Shown here piece after piece: positions 43,543-52,725 of a stretch of DNA of 64,000 nucleotides. The DNA is taken from assembly GCF_013340305.1 (NCBI RefSeq), contig NZ_BLVP01000001.1, positions 558,001-622,000 of the forward strand, in the 5' to 3' direction. A program made the position numbers and the translations under genes. This DNA is from Desulfovibrio psychrotolerans (GTDB lineage: Bacteria > Desulfobacterota > Desulfovibrionia > Desulfovibrionales > Desulfovibrionaceae). Numbering within the stretch: the first letter of the stretch is position 1; each line of letters begins with the position of its first letter. A model generated the notes under the pieces. It was not told the DNA's origin and ran no database searches. It was given only the letters and a program-made list of their open reading frames with translations.

Positions 43543-44787
43543 ATGACGTTAGGAAGCGCCCTGCAGTTGGCCTTCATGCTTATCGTGCCGCTAGCGGTAC
43601 TGGGCTTCGCCCTTGCCAACCGGCAGACACAGGCAGACAACGCCCGGGGAACAGAACACCACTCACCACGCGCCTACTACGCGTGGTATTCCGTCTGTTG
43701 GGTGGCACTGCCTGCCATACTCATCTTTTTCTTCGCCTCGCTGCTGCATCTGCTGCATCTGGTTACCATTCCAAGCACAATCCTTCTGGTAGGTGCGGTG
43801 GGCTTGGGCATCTTCGGCCTGTATTTCTCTCAAAAAACCATTTCCAAGGAATTCAGAGCCATCCACCGGGTGGAAAAGGTGGTGCGGGTAACCCTCATTG
43901 CCGCATCCTCCATCTCCATTCTCATCACCATCGGCACCGTAGTGTCCGTGGTGTTCGAAGCCATGCACTTCTTCAAGCTGGTGGGCCTCTGGAACTTCCT
44001 CACCGGAACCAAATGGAGTCCGGAAACAGCCTTCCTCTTCTCCACAGGCCGTGCAGACAGCAGCGTGGCTCCGCCGGAATTCGGCTCCGTTCCGCTGTTT
44101 GCGGGCACCTTTTACATCACGGCCATCGCCATGCTGGTTGCCGGTCCCATGGGGCTGTTCGCCGCCATCTACATGGCGGAATACGCCACCCCCGCCGTGC
44201 GCAAGATAGCCAAACCCGCGCTGGAAATTCTGGCGGGCATCCCCACAGTGGTATACGGCTTCTTCGCCGCCATCACCGTCAGCCCCTTCATTGTGCAGGT
44301 GGCCACTTCTCTGGGCCTGCAGGCGGACTTCACCAACGCCCTCGCCCCGGGTCTGGTCATGGGTGTTATGATCATTCCGCTGGTGTCCTCTCTTTCGGAC
44401 GACGTCATCAACGCTGTGCCCCAGGCCATGCGCGAAGGTTCCTACGCGCTGGGCGCCACCCAGTCGGAAACCATCACCAAGGTCATTCTCCCTGCGGCCC
44501 TTCCCGGCGTGGTCTCCGCCCTGCTGCTGGCCATATCCCGCGCCGTGGGCGAAACCATGATCGTGGTCATGGCGGCGGGCCTCATGCCCAACCTCACTTG
44601 GAATCCGCTCAAGAGCATGACCACGGTCACAGTCAGCATAGTAGACTCCCTGACCGGCGATCAGGCTTTCGACAGCCCGCAAACCCTCTCAGCCTTCGGC
44701 CTCGGCCTTGTGCTGCTGGTGGTTACGCTCTGCCTGAACGTGGTCTCACTGGTGGTCATCCGCAAATTCCGTGAACAGTACGAGTAA
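43543..44787 (+). CDS. pstC: Phosphate ABC transporter permease PstC
   Basis: 414 residues. Several hydrophobic helices; N-terminal extension of about 120 residues beyond E. coli PstC contains additional helices. The ABC-interacting EAA-type loop is DVINAVPQAMREGSYALGATQSETITKVILPAALPGV. The periplasmic face has KWSPETAFLFSTGRADSSVAPPEFGSVPLFAG. Works with PstA in the high-affinity phosphate importer. Ends 14 nt before pstA. Confidence 0.95.
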   Translation: MTLGSALQLAFMLIVPLAVLGFALANRQTQADNARGTEHHSPRAYYAWYSVCWVALPAILIFFFASLLHLLHLVTIPSTILLVGAVGLGIFGLYFSQKTISKEFRAIHRVEKVVRVTLIAASSISILITIGTVVSVVFEAMHFFKLVGLWNFLTGTKWSPETAFLFSTGRADSSVAPPEFGSVPLFAGTFYITAIAMLVAGPMGLFAAIYMAEYATPAVRKIAKPALEILAGIPTVVYGFFAAITVSPFIVQVATSLGLQADFTNALAPGLVMGVMIIPLVSSLSDDVINAVPQAMREGSYALGATQSETITKVILPAALPGVVSALLLAISRAVGETMIVVMAAGLMPNLTWNPLKSMTTVTVSIVDSLTGDQAFDSPQTLSAFGLGLVLLVVTLCLNVVSLVVIRKFREQYE

Positions 44788-44800
44788 CAGGATACGAAGA

Positions 44801-45970
44801 ATGGCATCTACCTTCGGATTTGACGAAAAAGCCATGCGCGCCAGGCGGCACGCACGGGAACGGCGCTTTAGGGCTTACGCTATCACCGCCATTGCGCTTG
44901 CGGGACTCTTTCTGGTGTTCTTCATGGTGGATATCTCCATAAAGGGTGCTTCCGCCTTCCGGCAGGGTGAACTGCTTATCACGGTAAACTACTCACCGGA
45001 AATTTACGCCAACCCCAACATGGCGCTGGACCCGGAAGTAGCCCAGATTGTCTCCCGCAGCTTCATCCGCCTCATTCCCTCTATGATGGACGAGGACAGC
45101 ACCCTTTCCGGCACCACGCGCGAACTCTGGGTGCTCGCCAGCGCGGATACGGACCAGTACATGAAGGAGCGCCCCAACCGGCTTAAACCCCGCCAGCAAA
45201 AGCTCGTGGACTCCATGATGCAGCAGGGCACGGCCAAGCTCGCCTTCAATACCGGGTTCTTCACGTCGGGCGATTCCAAGCTGCCTGAACTTGCGGGCAT
45301 ATTCTCCGCCGCAGTAGGCTCCTTTTATGTGCTGCTGCTCACCCTGCTGTTCAGCTTCCCGGTGGCGGTCATGTGCGCCATCTATCTGGAAGAATTCGCT
45401 CCGGATAACCGCCTGACCCAAATCATAGAAGTAAACATCAACAACCTTGCGGCCATTCCCTCCATCATCTACGGGCTGCTGGGTCTGGCCATCTTCATCA
45501 ACTTCATGGGCGTCACCCGTTCTTCCGTACTGGTGGGCGGCCTCACGCTCTCGCTCATGACCATGCCTTCCATCATCATCAGCACGCGCGCGGCCATACG
45601 CTCCATCCCGCCTTCCATACGCGAAGCCGCGCTGGCACTGGGCGCAACGCCCCTGCAGGTGGTGTGGCACCACGTGCTGCCACTGTCGCTGCCGGGCATT
45701 CTCACGGGTACCATCATCGGCCTTTCCCGCGCCATGGGCGAAACCGCGCCCCTGCTCATCGTGGGTATGATGGCCTATATCCCGGACGTCGCCACCAGCT
45801 TCTCCAGTGCCTCCACCGTACTCCCCGCGCAGATATACACATGGGCCTCAGACTCTCAGCGCGCCTTTGCAGAACGCACCGCCGCAGGCATCATGGTCCT
45901 GCTCGTCCTGCTGCTGAGCATGAACGCCACGGCCATATGGCTGCGCAACAAGTACGAGCGCAAATGGTAG
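44801..45970 (+). CDS. pstA: Phosphate ABC transporter permease PstA
   Basis: 389 residues from the ATG at 44801 (AGGA 8 nt upstream, overlapping the end of pstC); an upstream GTG at 44771 is weaker. A large periplasmic insertion lies between helix 1 and 2 (about 40-165). EAA-type loop: IPPSIREAALALGATPLQVVWHHVLPLSLPGILTGTIIGLSRAMGETAPLLIVG. The operon then stops: no pstB or phoU follows, so the ATPase must be encoded elsewhere. Confidence 0.95.
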   Translation: MASTFGFDEKAMRARRHARERRFRAYAITAIALAGLFLVFFMVDISIKGASAFRQGELLITVNYSPEIYANPNMALDPEVAQIVSRSFIRLIPSMMDEDSTLSGTTRELWVLASADTDQYMKERPNRLKPRQQKLVDSMMQQGTAKLAFNTGFFTSGDSKLPELAGIFSAAVGSFYVLLLTLLFSFPVAVMCAIYLEEFAPDNRLTQIIEVNINNLAAIPSIIYGLLGLAIFINFMGVTRSSVLVGGLTLSLMTMPSIIISTRAAIRSIPPSIREAALALGATPLQVVWHHVLPLSLPGILTGTIIGLSRAMGETAPLLIVGMMAYIPDVATSFSSASTVLPAQIYTWASDSQRAFAERTAAGIMVLLVLLLSMNATAIWLRNKYERKW

Positions 45971-45982
45971 CCCCGTCGCATC

Positions 45983-46067
45983 TTTCCGGCTAATGCCGGA
46001 AACGGTAGCACATACCTCAGTACCAACCGCAAACGGCCTGCCGGAGTCTCCGCTTCAGCAGGCCGTT
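45983..46067 (+). terminator. Tandem hairpins after pstA
   Basis: TTTCCGGC-TAAT-GCCGGAAA (45983-46002) and AACGGCCTGC (46032-46041) / GCAGGCCGTT (46058-46067) followed by CTTTC. The second resembles a terminator. Confidence 0.65.
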
Positions 46068-46182
46068 CTTTCGCTCCCCGCCCCTCCCCGGCAATCCCGC
46101 ATGACGCCAAGCCCGCACTTGCCCCGGCGCCGCACTCCCTGCTATACTTACCCACTCGTCACAACCTGATCCCGGAGGCAGC

Positions 46183-46473
46183 ATGTCGGACAAGCAGCAC
46201 AGATACCGCATCGGCACCGCAGACTTTTCCGCAATACGCAACCGCAACGAAACCCGTGTCCTGCGCATGATGGAAAAAGTCATGAGCGAACCGCCCGGAT
46301 ACCAGCCGGACGAGCTTTCGCTGCACGATATTTACGCCCTTGCCCTCAATGCCCTGCCCCCGCGGTACACCCAGACGGGAACCATTGTCCTGCGCGACCC
46401 CGTGAAAGACGAAGAAATACTCGCCGCCGTGCGCAACGCCTTTGCCGTGGTGGTACAAAATCCCAAATATTGA
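46183..46473 (+). CDS. ComFB-like late competence domain protein
   Basis: 96 residues; GGAGG precedes the ATG. The ComFB pattern LHDIYALALNALPPRYTQTGTIVLRDP fits the family, with the trailing DEEILAAVRNAFAVV helix. In other bacteria ComFB-like proteins are linked to cyclic dinucleotide binding or competence; neither is shown here. It is 15 nt from the PHP phosphatase gene and probably in the same transcript. Confidence 0.75.
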   Translation: MSDKQHRYRIGTADFSAIRNRNETRVLRMMEKVMSEPPGYQPDELSLHDIYALALNALPPRYTQTGTIVLRDPVKDEEILAAVRNAFAVVVQNPKY

Positions 46474-46488
46474 GGCTCCTCCGCAATC

Positions 46489-47310
46489 ATGATCACCGTA
46501 GACACACACATCCACACCCACTTCTCCCACGGAAAGGCCTCCGTGCAGGAAATGTTTGATGCGGCACTGGCTAAGGGCATGAAGGTGTTCGGCTTTTCCG
46601 AGCACTCCCCGCGCCCGGACGGATTCGACTACCCCACCGACTACAAGCAGAAACTCACCGCCGCATGGCCGGACTACCTCCGGCAGGTTTCCGCCCTTAA
46701 GGAAAACCCGCAAGGCGTTCAGGTGCTGTTGGGCATAGAGATGGACTGGACCGTCGGGCAGGAGGACTATATCCGCCAAAAGCTCGCCGCAGACCCCTTC
46801 GATTACGTCATCGCGGGCATCCACTTTCTGGATACGTGGGGATTCGACTTCGCCCCGCAGGACTGGGCATACTGGTCGGACGATGAAAAATTCGCCCGCT
46901 ACGAGGCCTTTTTCGAAACCATGACCCACATGGCGCAGACAGGTCTTTTTGATATCGTCGCCCACCCGGACATCATCAAGATTTTCTCCGTGGACGCCTT
47001 CACCCGCTGGATGCAGACCGCCTCCGCAAAAGATGCCGTCCGCAGCGCCCTTTGCGCCGTCCAAAAGGCAGGCATGGCCATGGAGGTCTCCTCCGCAGGC
47101 CTGCGCAAACTGTGCGCCGAAATCTACCCCTGCCCCTTCTTCATGGAAACCGCCCGCGACCTGCACCTGCCCATAAGCTTCGGCTCAGACGCGCATTCCA
47201 CGGCCTCCGTGGGCTACGCCTTCACTGTTCTGGAAACCTACGCCCGCACATACGGCTATTCCCAAAGCGTCTTCTTTGAAAAACGCACCATGCAGGTCAG
47301 AGCGTTCTGA
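46489..47310 (+). CDS. PHP-domain phosphatase (histidinol-phosphatase type)
   Basis: 273 residues. The PHP metal-binding motifs are present: HIHTHFSHG, GFSEHSPRPD, LLGIEMDW, FDYVIAGIHFLD, DIVAHPDIIKI, and FGSDAHST near the C-terminus, in the order of HisK/HisJ-type enzymes. It would hydrolyse L-histidinol phosphate in histidine synthesis, or a related phosphoester. There are no other his genes nearby, so the substrate is not fixed. Confidence 0.88.
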   Translation: MITVDTHIHTHFSHGKASVQEMFDAALAKGMKVFGFSEHSPRPDGFDYPTDYKQKLTAAWPDYLRQVSALKENPQGVQVLLGIEMDWTVGQEDYIRQKLAADPFDYVIAGIHFLDTWGFDFAPQDWAYWSDDEKFARYEAFFETMTHMAQTGLFDIVAHPDIIKIFSVDAFTRWMQTASAKDAVRSALCAVQKAGMAMEVSSAGLRKLCAEIYPCPFFMETARDLHLPISFGSDAHSTASVGYAFTVLETYARTYGYSQSVFFEKRTMQVRAF

Positions 47311-47356
47311 CCGGTCCCCCACGCCCGTTACCGCACCAGCAACCGACACAATCACT

Positions 47357-49900
47357 ATGAACGCTCCTCTTCTCATCCTCGACCGGGTGCACGTCTCCTT
47401 TCTTCCCTCCGCGCAGGCCCTCCGCATCATCGCGCTGGACTCCCTCTCGTGGACCCTGCACAAAGGGCAGCACTGGGCAATCATCGGCCCCAACGGCGCG
47501 GGCAAATCCACCCTGCTGCGCGTCATCCGTGGTGAGCAGCGGCCCGACCAGATTCCGCCTCAGACGCAACCGCTCCAGTCGCCGGAACATACAGGCCAAA
47601 CAGACCACACTGGCTACACTGGCCACGCAGGCTCCGTCACGTGGCTTCTGGACGGCACGCCGGAAACCACCCCCCTTGCCGTGCGCCGCCGCATCGCCTG
47701 CGTGACTTCCGGCATACAGGAACACTACGTGCGCCAGCAGTGGCGGCTCTCCGGCGAAGATTTGCTGCTGACCGGCTGGTTCGATTCCCCCCTGCTGTAC
47801 GAAACACCCACGCAGCCCCAGCGCTATGCCGCGCAGGACCTGGCCCGTGCGCTGGACGTACAGCACCTGCTGGATATGCACCTGCCCGCCATGTCACAGG
47901 GCCAGTTGCGCAAAATGCTTGTTGCCCGTGCCCTCATCGGCTCGCCGGACATTCTGGTGCTGGACGAAATGTGCGAAGGGCTGGACCCCGCCTCCCGCGC
48001 GGGCGTTCTGGAAACAACAGACCGCGCCGCCGCACTGGGCACCACGGTCCTCTTCGCCACCCACCGGCTGGAAGAACTCCCCGCCTGCATCACCCACGGC
48101 ATGCTCCTTACCTGCGGCCGCATCGCCGTGCAGGGCAGCGTGGCAGATGTCACTCAGGCCATGGAACAGAAGCACCGCGAATCTCTCTGCCCCCGGTCGC
48201 CGCAGGCGGCTCCTTCATCCGTCCTCCCGCCGCCCTTTCCCGACAGCAGCTCAGCCTCATCCGATCGTACTTGTCGCACCGGCCACACCGATCGCACAGG
48301 CCACATTGGCCGCATCAGCCGCACCACCCCGGCAGAACCGCTCATCGACATCGCAGACGCCACCGTGTTCATCAACCGCGTCCCCGTCCTGCACAACATC
48401 ACATGGTCCATCCTCCCCGGACAGAACTGGGCCGTCTGCGGTCCCAACGGCGCGGGCAAATCCACACTGCTGCGCCTGCTGCTGGGCGATACCCGTCAGG
48501 CATGGGGCGGCACCGTGCGCTGGTTCGGGCAGGAAACGCCGGAAATGCACAGCCTCCGCCGCCGCATCGGCTACGTCTCCGACAGGCTGCAGGCAACCTA
48601 CGGGCACGATGCCTACCACGGCACCCTGCTCGACCTCACCGGCGAAGAACTCGTCTGGTCCGGCTTTTCCGCCAGCGTGGGGCTGTGGGAATGGCAGCAC
48701 ATCACTCCTGAGCAGAAACAGGCCGCCGCCGCGTGGATGCACCACATGGGCCTTGCAGACCACGCCGCACAGCGCATCCGCGACATGTCCTACGGCAGAC
48801 TCCGGCGCTTCATGCTCTGCCGCGCCGTTGCCCCCTCCCCCGACCTGCTGGTGCTGGACGAACCCTGCTCCGGCCTGGACCCCGCCGCACGCGACCACTT
48901 TCTCGCCACCCTGCGCGGCCTTGTGCAGTCGGGCATGCAGGTGGTGTACGTCTCGCATTACACATCGGAACTCATCCCGGAAATCTCACACATCCTGCGG
49001 CTGGAATCTGGCCATGTCACCTTCTGCGGTCCGCGCGGGCACGACCTCCCCGGCGGCAGCGATGCAGGCAGCTCCGCAACCGCACAGGGCAATGCACACC
49101 TGTCCGTTACCGATATCAGCACTGGCACATCCTCCGGCACATGCTCTGGCGCGGAATCGGAACCGGCACCGCTGCTCACTCCCGGCACGCCCTTTCGCGG
49201 CCTCATCCAGATAGCAGGCATCCACGACATGGACGAGGCAACCATGCTCATCCGCTCCGGCGTTCATGCACTGGGCTACCCCCTGCGGCTGCCCGTCAAC
49301 ACACCCGACTGCACGGAACAGGCTGCGGCAGACATGGCCCGCGCCCTTTCAGGTAATAACGGCAGCACCACCGCCATCCCCGTGTGCATCTGCTATCTGA
49401 ACACGGCAGACGCCATAGCGGCCTTCTGCCGGCAACTGCACATGTCCCGCGTCCAGCTGCACGGCCCGGTCAGCCCGGATGAGCTGGAACGCCTGCGCCA
49501 CATGGCTCCCCACCTGTTCATCATCAAAAGCCTTGTCCTCCACCCGGACGGCGGCAACCTGCCGGAACTGGAACGCACCCTCGCCCAGGCCGCCCCCCAT
49601 GTGGACGCCTTCATCACCGATACCCGCAATCCCGCCACAGGCGCAGACGGCGCAACGGGCATGGTGCACAACTGGCAAGCCTCGGCCCGTCTGGTCCGCC
49701 TTTCCCCGCGCCCCGTCATTCTGGCGGGCGGCCTCACGCCGGACAATGTGGCACAGGCCATCCGCACTGTCCGCCCCGCAGGAGTAGACGCGCATACCGG
49801 CGTGGAAGGCCCGGACGGCAGAAAGGCCCCCCGGCTTGTGCAACGATTCGTTTCTCAAGCAAAAAAGGCTTTTACAGAAATTCACGCATCAACATTGTGA
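47357..49900 (+). CDS. Double ABC ATPase fused to a TrpF-like barrel
   Basis: 847 residues from the ATG at 47357; no good ribosome binding site, so an upstream start is possible. ABC domain 1 (about 1-275): Walker A GPNGAGKST 44-52, signature MSQGQ 179-183, Walker B ILVLDE 199-204, H236. ABC domain 2 (about 325-560): Walker A GPNGAGKST 362-370, signature MSYGR 478-482, Walker B LLVLDE 497-502, H534. This ModF/PhrA-like pair has no membrane partner nearby. Residues about 615-845 match phosphoribosylanthranilate isomerase: VQLHG 699-703, IIKS, TDT 754-756, LAGGLTPDNV and VDAHTGVE near 810. The catalytic Cys of KICG is replaced (QIAG, A620), the Asp (D755) is kept. Two linkers contain 9-bp repeats. 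Function unknown. Confidence 0.87.
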   Translation: MNAPLLILDRVHVSFLPSAQALRIIALDSLSWTLHKGQHWAIIGPNGAGKSTLLRVIRGEQRPDQIPPQTQPLQSPEHTGQTDHTGYTGHAGSVTWLLDGTPETTPLAVRRRIACVTSGIQEHYVRQQWRLSGEDLLLTGWFDSPLLYETPTQPQRYAAQDLARALDVQHLLDMHLPAMSQGQLRKMLVARALIGSPDILVLDEMCEGLDPASRAGVLETTDRAAALGTTVLFATHRLEELPACITHGMLLTCGRIAVQGSVADVTQAMEQKHRESLCPRSPQAAPSSVLPPPFPDSSSASSDRTCRTGHTDRTGHIGRISRTTPAEPLIDIADATVFINRVPVLHNITWSILPGQNWAVCGPNGAGKSTLLRLLLGDTRQAWGGTVRWFGQETPEMHSLRRRIGYVSDRLQATYGHDAYHGTLLDLTGEELVWSGFSASVGLWEWQHITPEQKQAAAAWMHHMGLADHAAQRIRDMSYGRLRRFMLCRAVAPSPDLLVLDEPCSGLDPAARDHFLATLRGLVQSGMQVVYVSHYTSELIPEISHILRLESGHVTFCGPRGHDLPGGSDAGSSATAQGNAHLSVTDISTGTSSGTCSGAESEPAPLLTPGTPFRGLIQIAGIHDMDEATMLIRSGVHALGYPLRLPVNTPDCTEQAAADMARALSGNNGSTTAIPVCICYLNTADAIAAFCRQLHMSRVQLHGPVSPDELERLRHMAPHLFIIKSLVLHPDGGNLPELERTLAQAAPHVDAFITDTRNPATGADGATGMVHNWQASARLVRLSPRPVILAGGLTPDNVAQAIRTVRPAGVDAHTGVEGPDGRKAPRLVQRFVSQAKKAFTEIHASTL
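47582..47635. repeat. Tandem repeat, six 9-bp units in ABC domain 1
   Basis: CCGGAACAT, ACAGGCCAA, ACAGACCAC, ACTGGCTAC, ACTGGCCAC, GCAGGCTCC. In frame; encodes EHTGQTDHTGYTGHAG, an insertion after the first Walker A strand. Confidence 0.9.
48265..48327. repeat. Tandem repeat, seven 9-bp units between the two ABC domains
   Basis: TCGTACTTG, TCGCACCGG, CCACACCGA, TCGCACAGG, CCACATTGG, CCGCATCAG, CCGCACCAC. In frame; encodes RTCRTGHTDRTGHIGRISRT in the inter-domain linker. Confidence 0.9.
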
Positions 49901-50005
49901 AAATGCACGGGAAAGACTTGTGCCCCATGCCGTTTTACAGTACATCTACCCCATCGGGCTTGAGAATTTTTTAACAAGTTGACAGCCTACCCAGGAGTTG
50001 GAGAC

Positions 50006-50080
50006 ATGGACTTCATCGTATTTTTTGTGGGTATCGCCGCCGTTCTCGGTGCGCTGTACTACATCAAAAAGACCAGCTAG
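50006..50080 (+). CDS. 24-aa single-membrane-span peptide
   Basis: ATG at 50006 with AGGAG 8 nt upstream. MDFIVFFVGIAAVLGALYYIKKTS: a hydrophobic stretch of about 19 residues followed by a basic KK end, so a one-span inner-membrane peptide with its C-terminus in the cytoplasm. Size and form resemble accessory subunits such as KdpF or CydX, but no sequence match is claimed. It lies between the ABC-TrpF gene and the NapH-like gene. Confidence 0.6.
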   Translation: MDFIVFFVGIAAVLGALYYIKKTS

Positions 50081-50333
50081 CTTCGCGGGCCCCTTTTTCC
50101 CCCGGCGGCAGCCCGGCATATTGCCATCCCGGCATATTGTCATGGTCGCACCGCTGCGGAAATTCGGGCAGACCGGCATTTCCGGTCTCAAGGACATGTG
50201 CTCGGGCAAGCCATGTCCTTTTTCTTTTCCCGCCAACTGTCTGCAAGCCGACAGACCCCGCCCCCCGCTCCGCGCTATCCTGCCTCCATATCACGCCCCG
50301 CAGCGGGCCACACCGCAGCTTCTGGATACTTCC

Positions 50334-51458
50334 ATGCCCGAACAATCCTGCACCCCGTATACACCAGCGCCATCCTCACAGCCGGAGATACCCAACATAT
50401 CGGGAAATTCCGAAACCTCCGGCATATCCGAAATACCCGGCATACCCGGCACTCCGTCCGCCCTGCCGCAACGCCCCCACCTGTCTCCTTCCGCCATACG
50501 AATGGCGGTTCAGGGGGCTTTCACGCTGTTCTGCCTCTACGCGGGCTACCGTTTCCACAGCTACTTCCTGTGGATGACAGACAAAACAGACACGTTCACA
50601 CCCAAGCCGCCCTCCGTGGAAGCATTCCTGCCCATCAGCGCCCTCATGGCAGCCAAACGCTTTTTCATGACCGGTCAGTGGGATACCGTCCACCCGGCGG
50701 GGCTCACCATCTTCTTTGCCATCCTGCTCACGGCCCTGCTCTTCCGCAAAGGATTCTGCGGCTATATCTGCCCGGTGGGTTTCCTCTCCGCCCTGCTGGA
50801 ACGTCTCGGCCAGCGCACAGGTCTCACCCGGACCATGCCCAACCTGCCACATCCGGCTGCAGTGCTGCTCCGGGGCCCAAAATACCTGCTCTTGGCCGCA
50901 TTTCTCTATTTCATCCTCATCGGCATGCCCCTGCGGGAGATCGAAGCCTTCCTCGCCTCACCCTACAATCTGGTGGCAGATGCGAAAATGCTCGCCTTCT
51001 TCACATCTCCGTCCCGCACCTCCCTTATTGTGCTGGCAGCCCTCGCCGCGTTCTCTCTGGTCCTGCGCAACGCATGGTGCCGCTTCCTGTGTCCATACGG
51101 CGCACTCCTCGGCCTGCTGGCGCTGGCAAGTCCCGTGGCCGTATCGCGCGATGCGGGCCGCTGCATTTCCTGCCGCCGCTGCACCCGCGCCTGCCCCTCC
51201 GGCATCAGCGTAGACTCACGCCGACGCATGGATACGCCGGAATGCATCGGCTGCGCCGCCTGCGCAGAAGCCTGTCCGGTCCCGGACTGCCTGTCCCTGC
51301 GCGCCTTCGGCCTGCGTCTCCCCGTCTGGTCGGTTGCACTGGGCAGCGCGGGCGTTCTGTTCGCCCTGTACCTGTGGGCGGTCAGCACCGGGCATTGGGT
51401 GTCAGATATCCCGCCCGCCATGCTCCGCAGGCTGCACATAATGCAGTTCGGCGGCTGA
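50334..51458 (+). CDS. NapH/CcoG-like membrane ferredoxin protein
   Basis: 374 residues if it starts at the ATG at 50334; the true start may lie further downstream because the first 50 residues are repeat-rich. Several transmembrane helices (about 58-75, 115-130, 175-195, 225-240, 335-360). The cysteine pairs GFCGYICPVG (about residue 140) and WCRFLCPYG are the NapH/CcoG hallmark, then two [4Fe-4S] motifs CISCRRCTRACP and CIGCAACAEACP. It probably moves electrons between quinol and a periplasmic acceptor. No napGAB or cco partner is nearby. Confidence 0.85.
   Translation: MPEQSCTPYTPAPSSQPEIPNISGNSETSGISEIPGIPGTPSALPQRPHLSPSAIRMAVQGAFTLFCLYAGYRFHSYFLWMTDKTDTFTPKPPSVEAFLPISALMAAKRFFMTGQWDTVHPAGLTIFFAILLTALLFRKGFCGYICPVGFLSALLERLGQRTGLTRTMPNLPHPAAVLLRGPKYLLLAAFLYFILIGMPLREIEAFLASPYNLVADAKMLAFFTSPSRTSLIVLAALAAFSLVLRNAWCRFLCPYGALLGLLALASPVAVSRDAGRCISCRRCTRACPSGISVDSRRRMDTPECIGCAACAEACPVPDCLSLRAFGLRLPVWSVALGSAGVLFALYLWAVSTGHWVSDIPPAMLRRLHIMQFGG
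50382..50453. repeat. Tandem repeat, eight 9-bp units at the NapH-like N-terminus
   Basis: CCGGAGATA, CCCAACATA, TCGGGAAAT, TCCGAAACC, TCCGGCATA, TCCGAAATA, CCCGGCATA, CCCGGCACT. In frame; encodes PEIPNISGNSETSGISEIPG-type repeats before the first membrane helix. Confidence 0.9.
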
Positions 51459-51554
51459 CCGCAACAGATTGTACCTGACCACACCAGATCGCGCCTGACC
51501 CCGCCCGACTACGCCTGTCCGAGCCAGATCACGAAGGAACACGCCAGATCACGG
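51455..51554. repeat. Tandem repeat, five 20-bp units over a stop codon
   Basis: Units begin CTGACCGCAACAG, CTGACCACACCAG, CTGACCCCGCCCG, CTGTCCGAGCCAG and AGGAACACGCCAG in 20-bp register. The first unit contains the TGA stop of the NapH-like gene; the rest is intergenic. Confidence 0.85.
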
Positions 51555-51805
51555 CGGAACATGACGGAAAGGGCAACCTGCGCCATTCCGCACACAACAC
51601 CACACCATTACGTGCAATTCCGCCTCTCCGCCCCTTGCCAAACACCCGCAAGGCATTACACATAGAGTCGGGCAACCCGGCACGGGTAAACCGCCCTGCG
51701 CCCGCCGGAAAGGCAAGGCGCGGAACAATCGCGAACCAACGGTCGGCCTCCCGGCGCGACCGCCCATCACAGCACCCTTTGGACCTTGCAAGGAGTAATC
51801 CGACA
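51459..51805. other. Intergenic region upstream of htpX
   Basis: 347 bases: the first 96 carry the 20-bp repeat, the remainder no recognisable feature except the htpX ribosome binding site. Confidence 0.5.
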
Positions 51806-52666
51806 ATGACCAGCAACCTCAAGACCGCTCTGCTTCTCGCCCTGCTTTCGGGCATCATCATCTTTCTGGGTGGTGCCATGGGCGGTAAAACCGGCCTTGT
51901 CTTTGCCTTCGGTTTCGCCCTGCTCATGAACGTGGGCAGCTACTGGTATTCAGACAAAATCGTGCTGCGCATGTACGGCGCACAGGAACTGAGCCCGGCA
52001 GACGCCCCCGCCCTGCACGCCATGGTGGATGAGCTTTCGCGCAACGCAGGCATCCCCAAACCCCGCGTGTGCATCATCAATGAAGACGCCCCCAACGCCT
52101 TCGCCACCGGGCGCAACCCGGAACACGGTGTGGTGGCCGTCACACGGGGCCTTATGACCCTGCTCACCCCGGAAGAACTTAAAGGCGTCATCGCGCACGA
52201 GATAGGCCACATAGCCAACCGCGACATTCTGGTGCAGTCCGTTGCCGGAGTACTGGCATCCGCCATTGTCATGATCGCCAACATGATGCAGTGGGCCGCC
52301 ATCTTCGGTCTGGGCAGAAGCAGCGATGAAGAAGGCGGAGGCGGCGGAAACATGTTCACCGCGCTGCTCATGGCCTTTCTCGCCCCTGTTGCGGCAAGCC
52401 TCATCCAGTTCGCCATTTCCCGCTCGCGCGAATATCTCGCGGACGACACGGGTGCGCGCCTGTGCAACAACCCCATGTCTCTTGCCTCCGCGCTGGAAAA
52501 GCTGAACGCCTATTCCCAGCGCGTGCCCATGCACTCCGGCAACGAGGCCACCGCACACATGTTCATCGTTAACCCCTTTGCGGGGGCCAATATGGCCCGC
52601 CTGTTCAGCACACATCCCCCCATTGAGGAGCGGGTACAGCGCCTGCGCGGCATGGCCCGCCGGTAA
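51806..52666 (+). CDS. htpX: HtpX membrane metalloprotease
   Basis: 286 residues from the ATG at 51806 (AGGAG 10 nt upstream). Two N-terminal helices (about 7-23 and 30-42), then the zinc site AHEIGHIANRD (HEXXH) with the downstream Glu in SREYLADDTGA; two further helices around 150 and 185-200. Degrades damaged membrane proteins. The Gly-rich loop EEGGGGGN is normal for the family. Terminator follows. Confidence 0.96.
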   Translation: MTSNLKTALLLALLSGIIIFLGGAMGGKTGLVFAFGFALLMNVGSYWYSDKIVLRMYGAQELSPADAPALHAMVDELSRNAGIPKPRVCIINEDAPNAFATGRNPEHGVVAVTRGLMTLLTPEELKGVIAHEIGHIANRDILVQSVAGVLASAIVMIANMMQWAAIFGLGRSSDEEGGGGGNMFTALLMAFLAPVAASLIQFAISRSREYLADDTGARLCNNPMSLASALEKLNAYSQRVPMHSGNEATAHMFIVNPFAGANMARLFSTHPPIEERVQRLRGMARR

Positions 52667-52725
52667 CGATCCGCTCCCGCAGAACCTGCATCCGTGCAGG
52701 CATTCCTCCCGGCACACACGTATGC

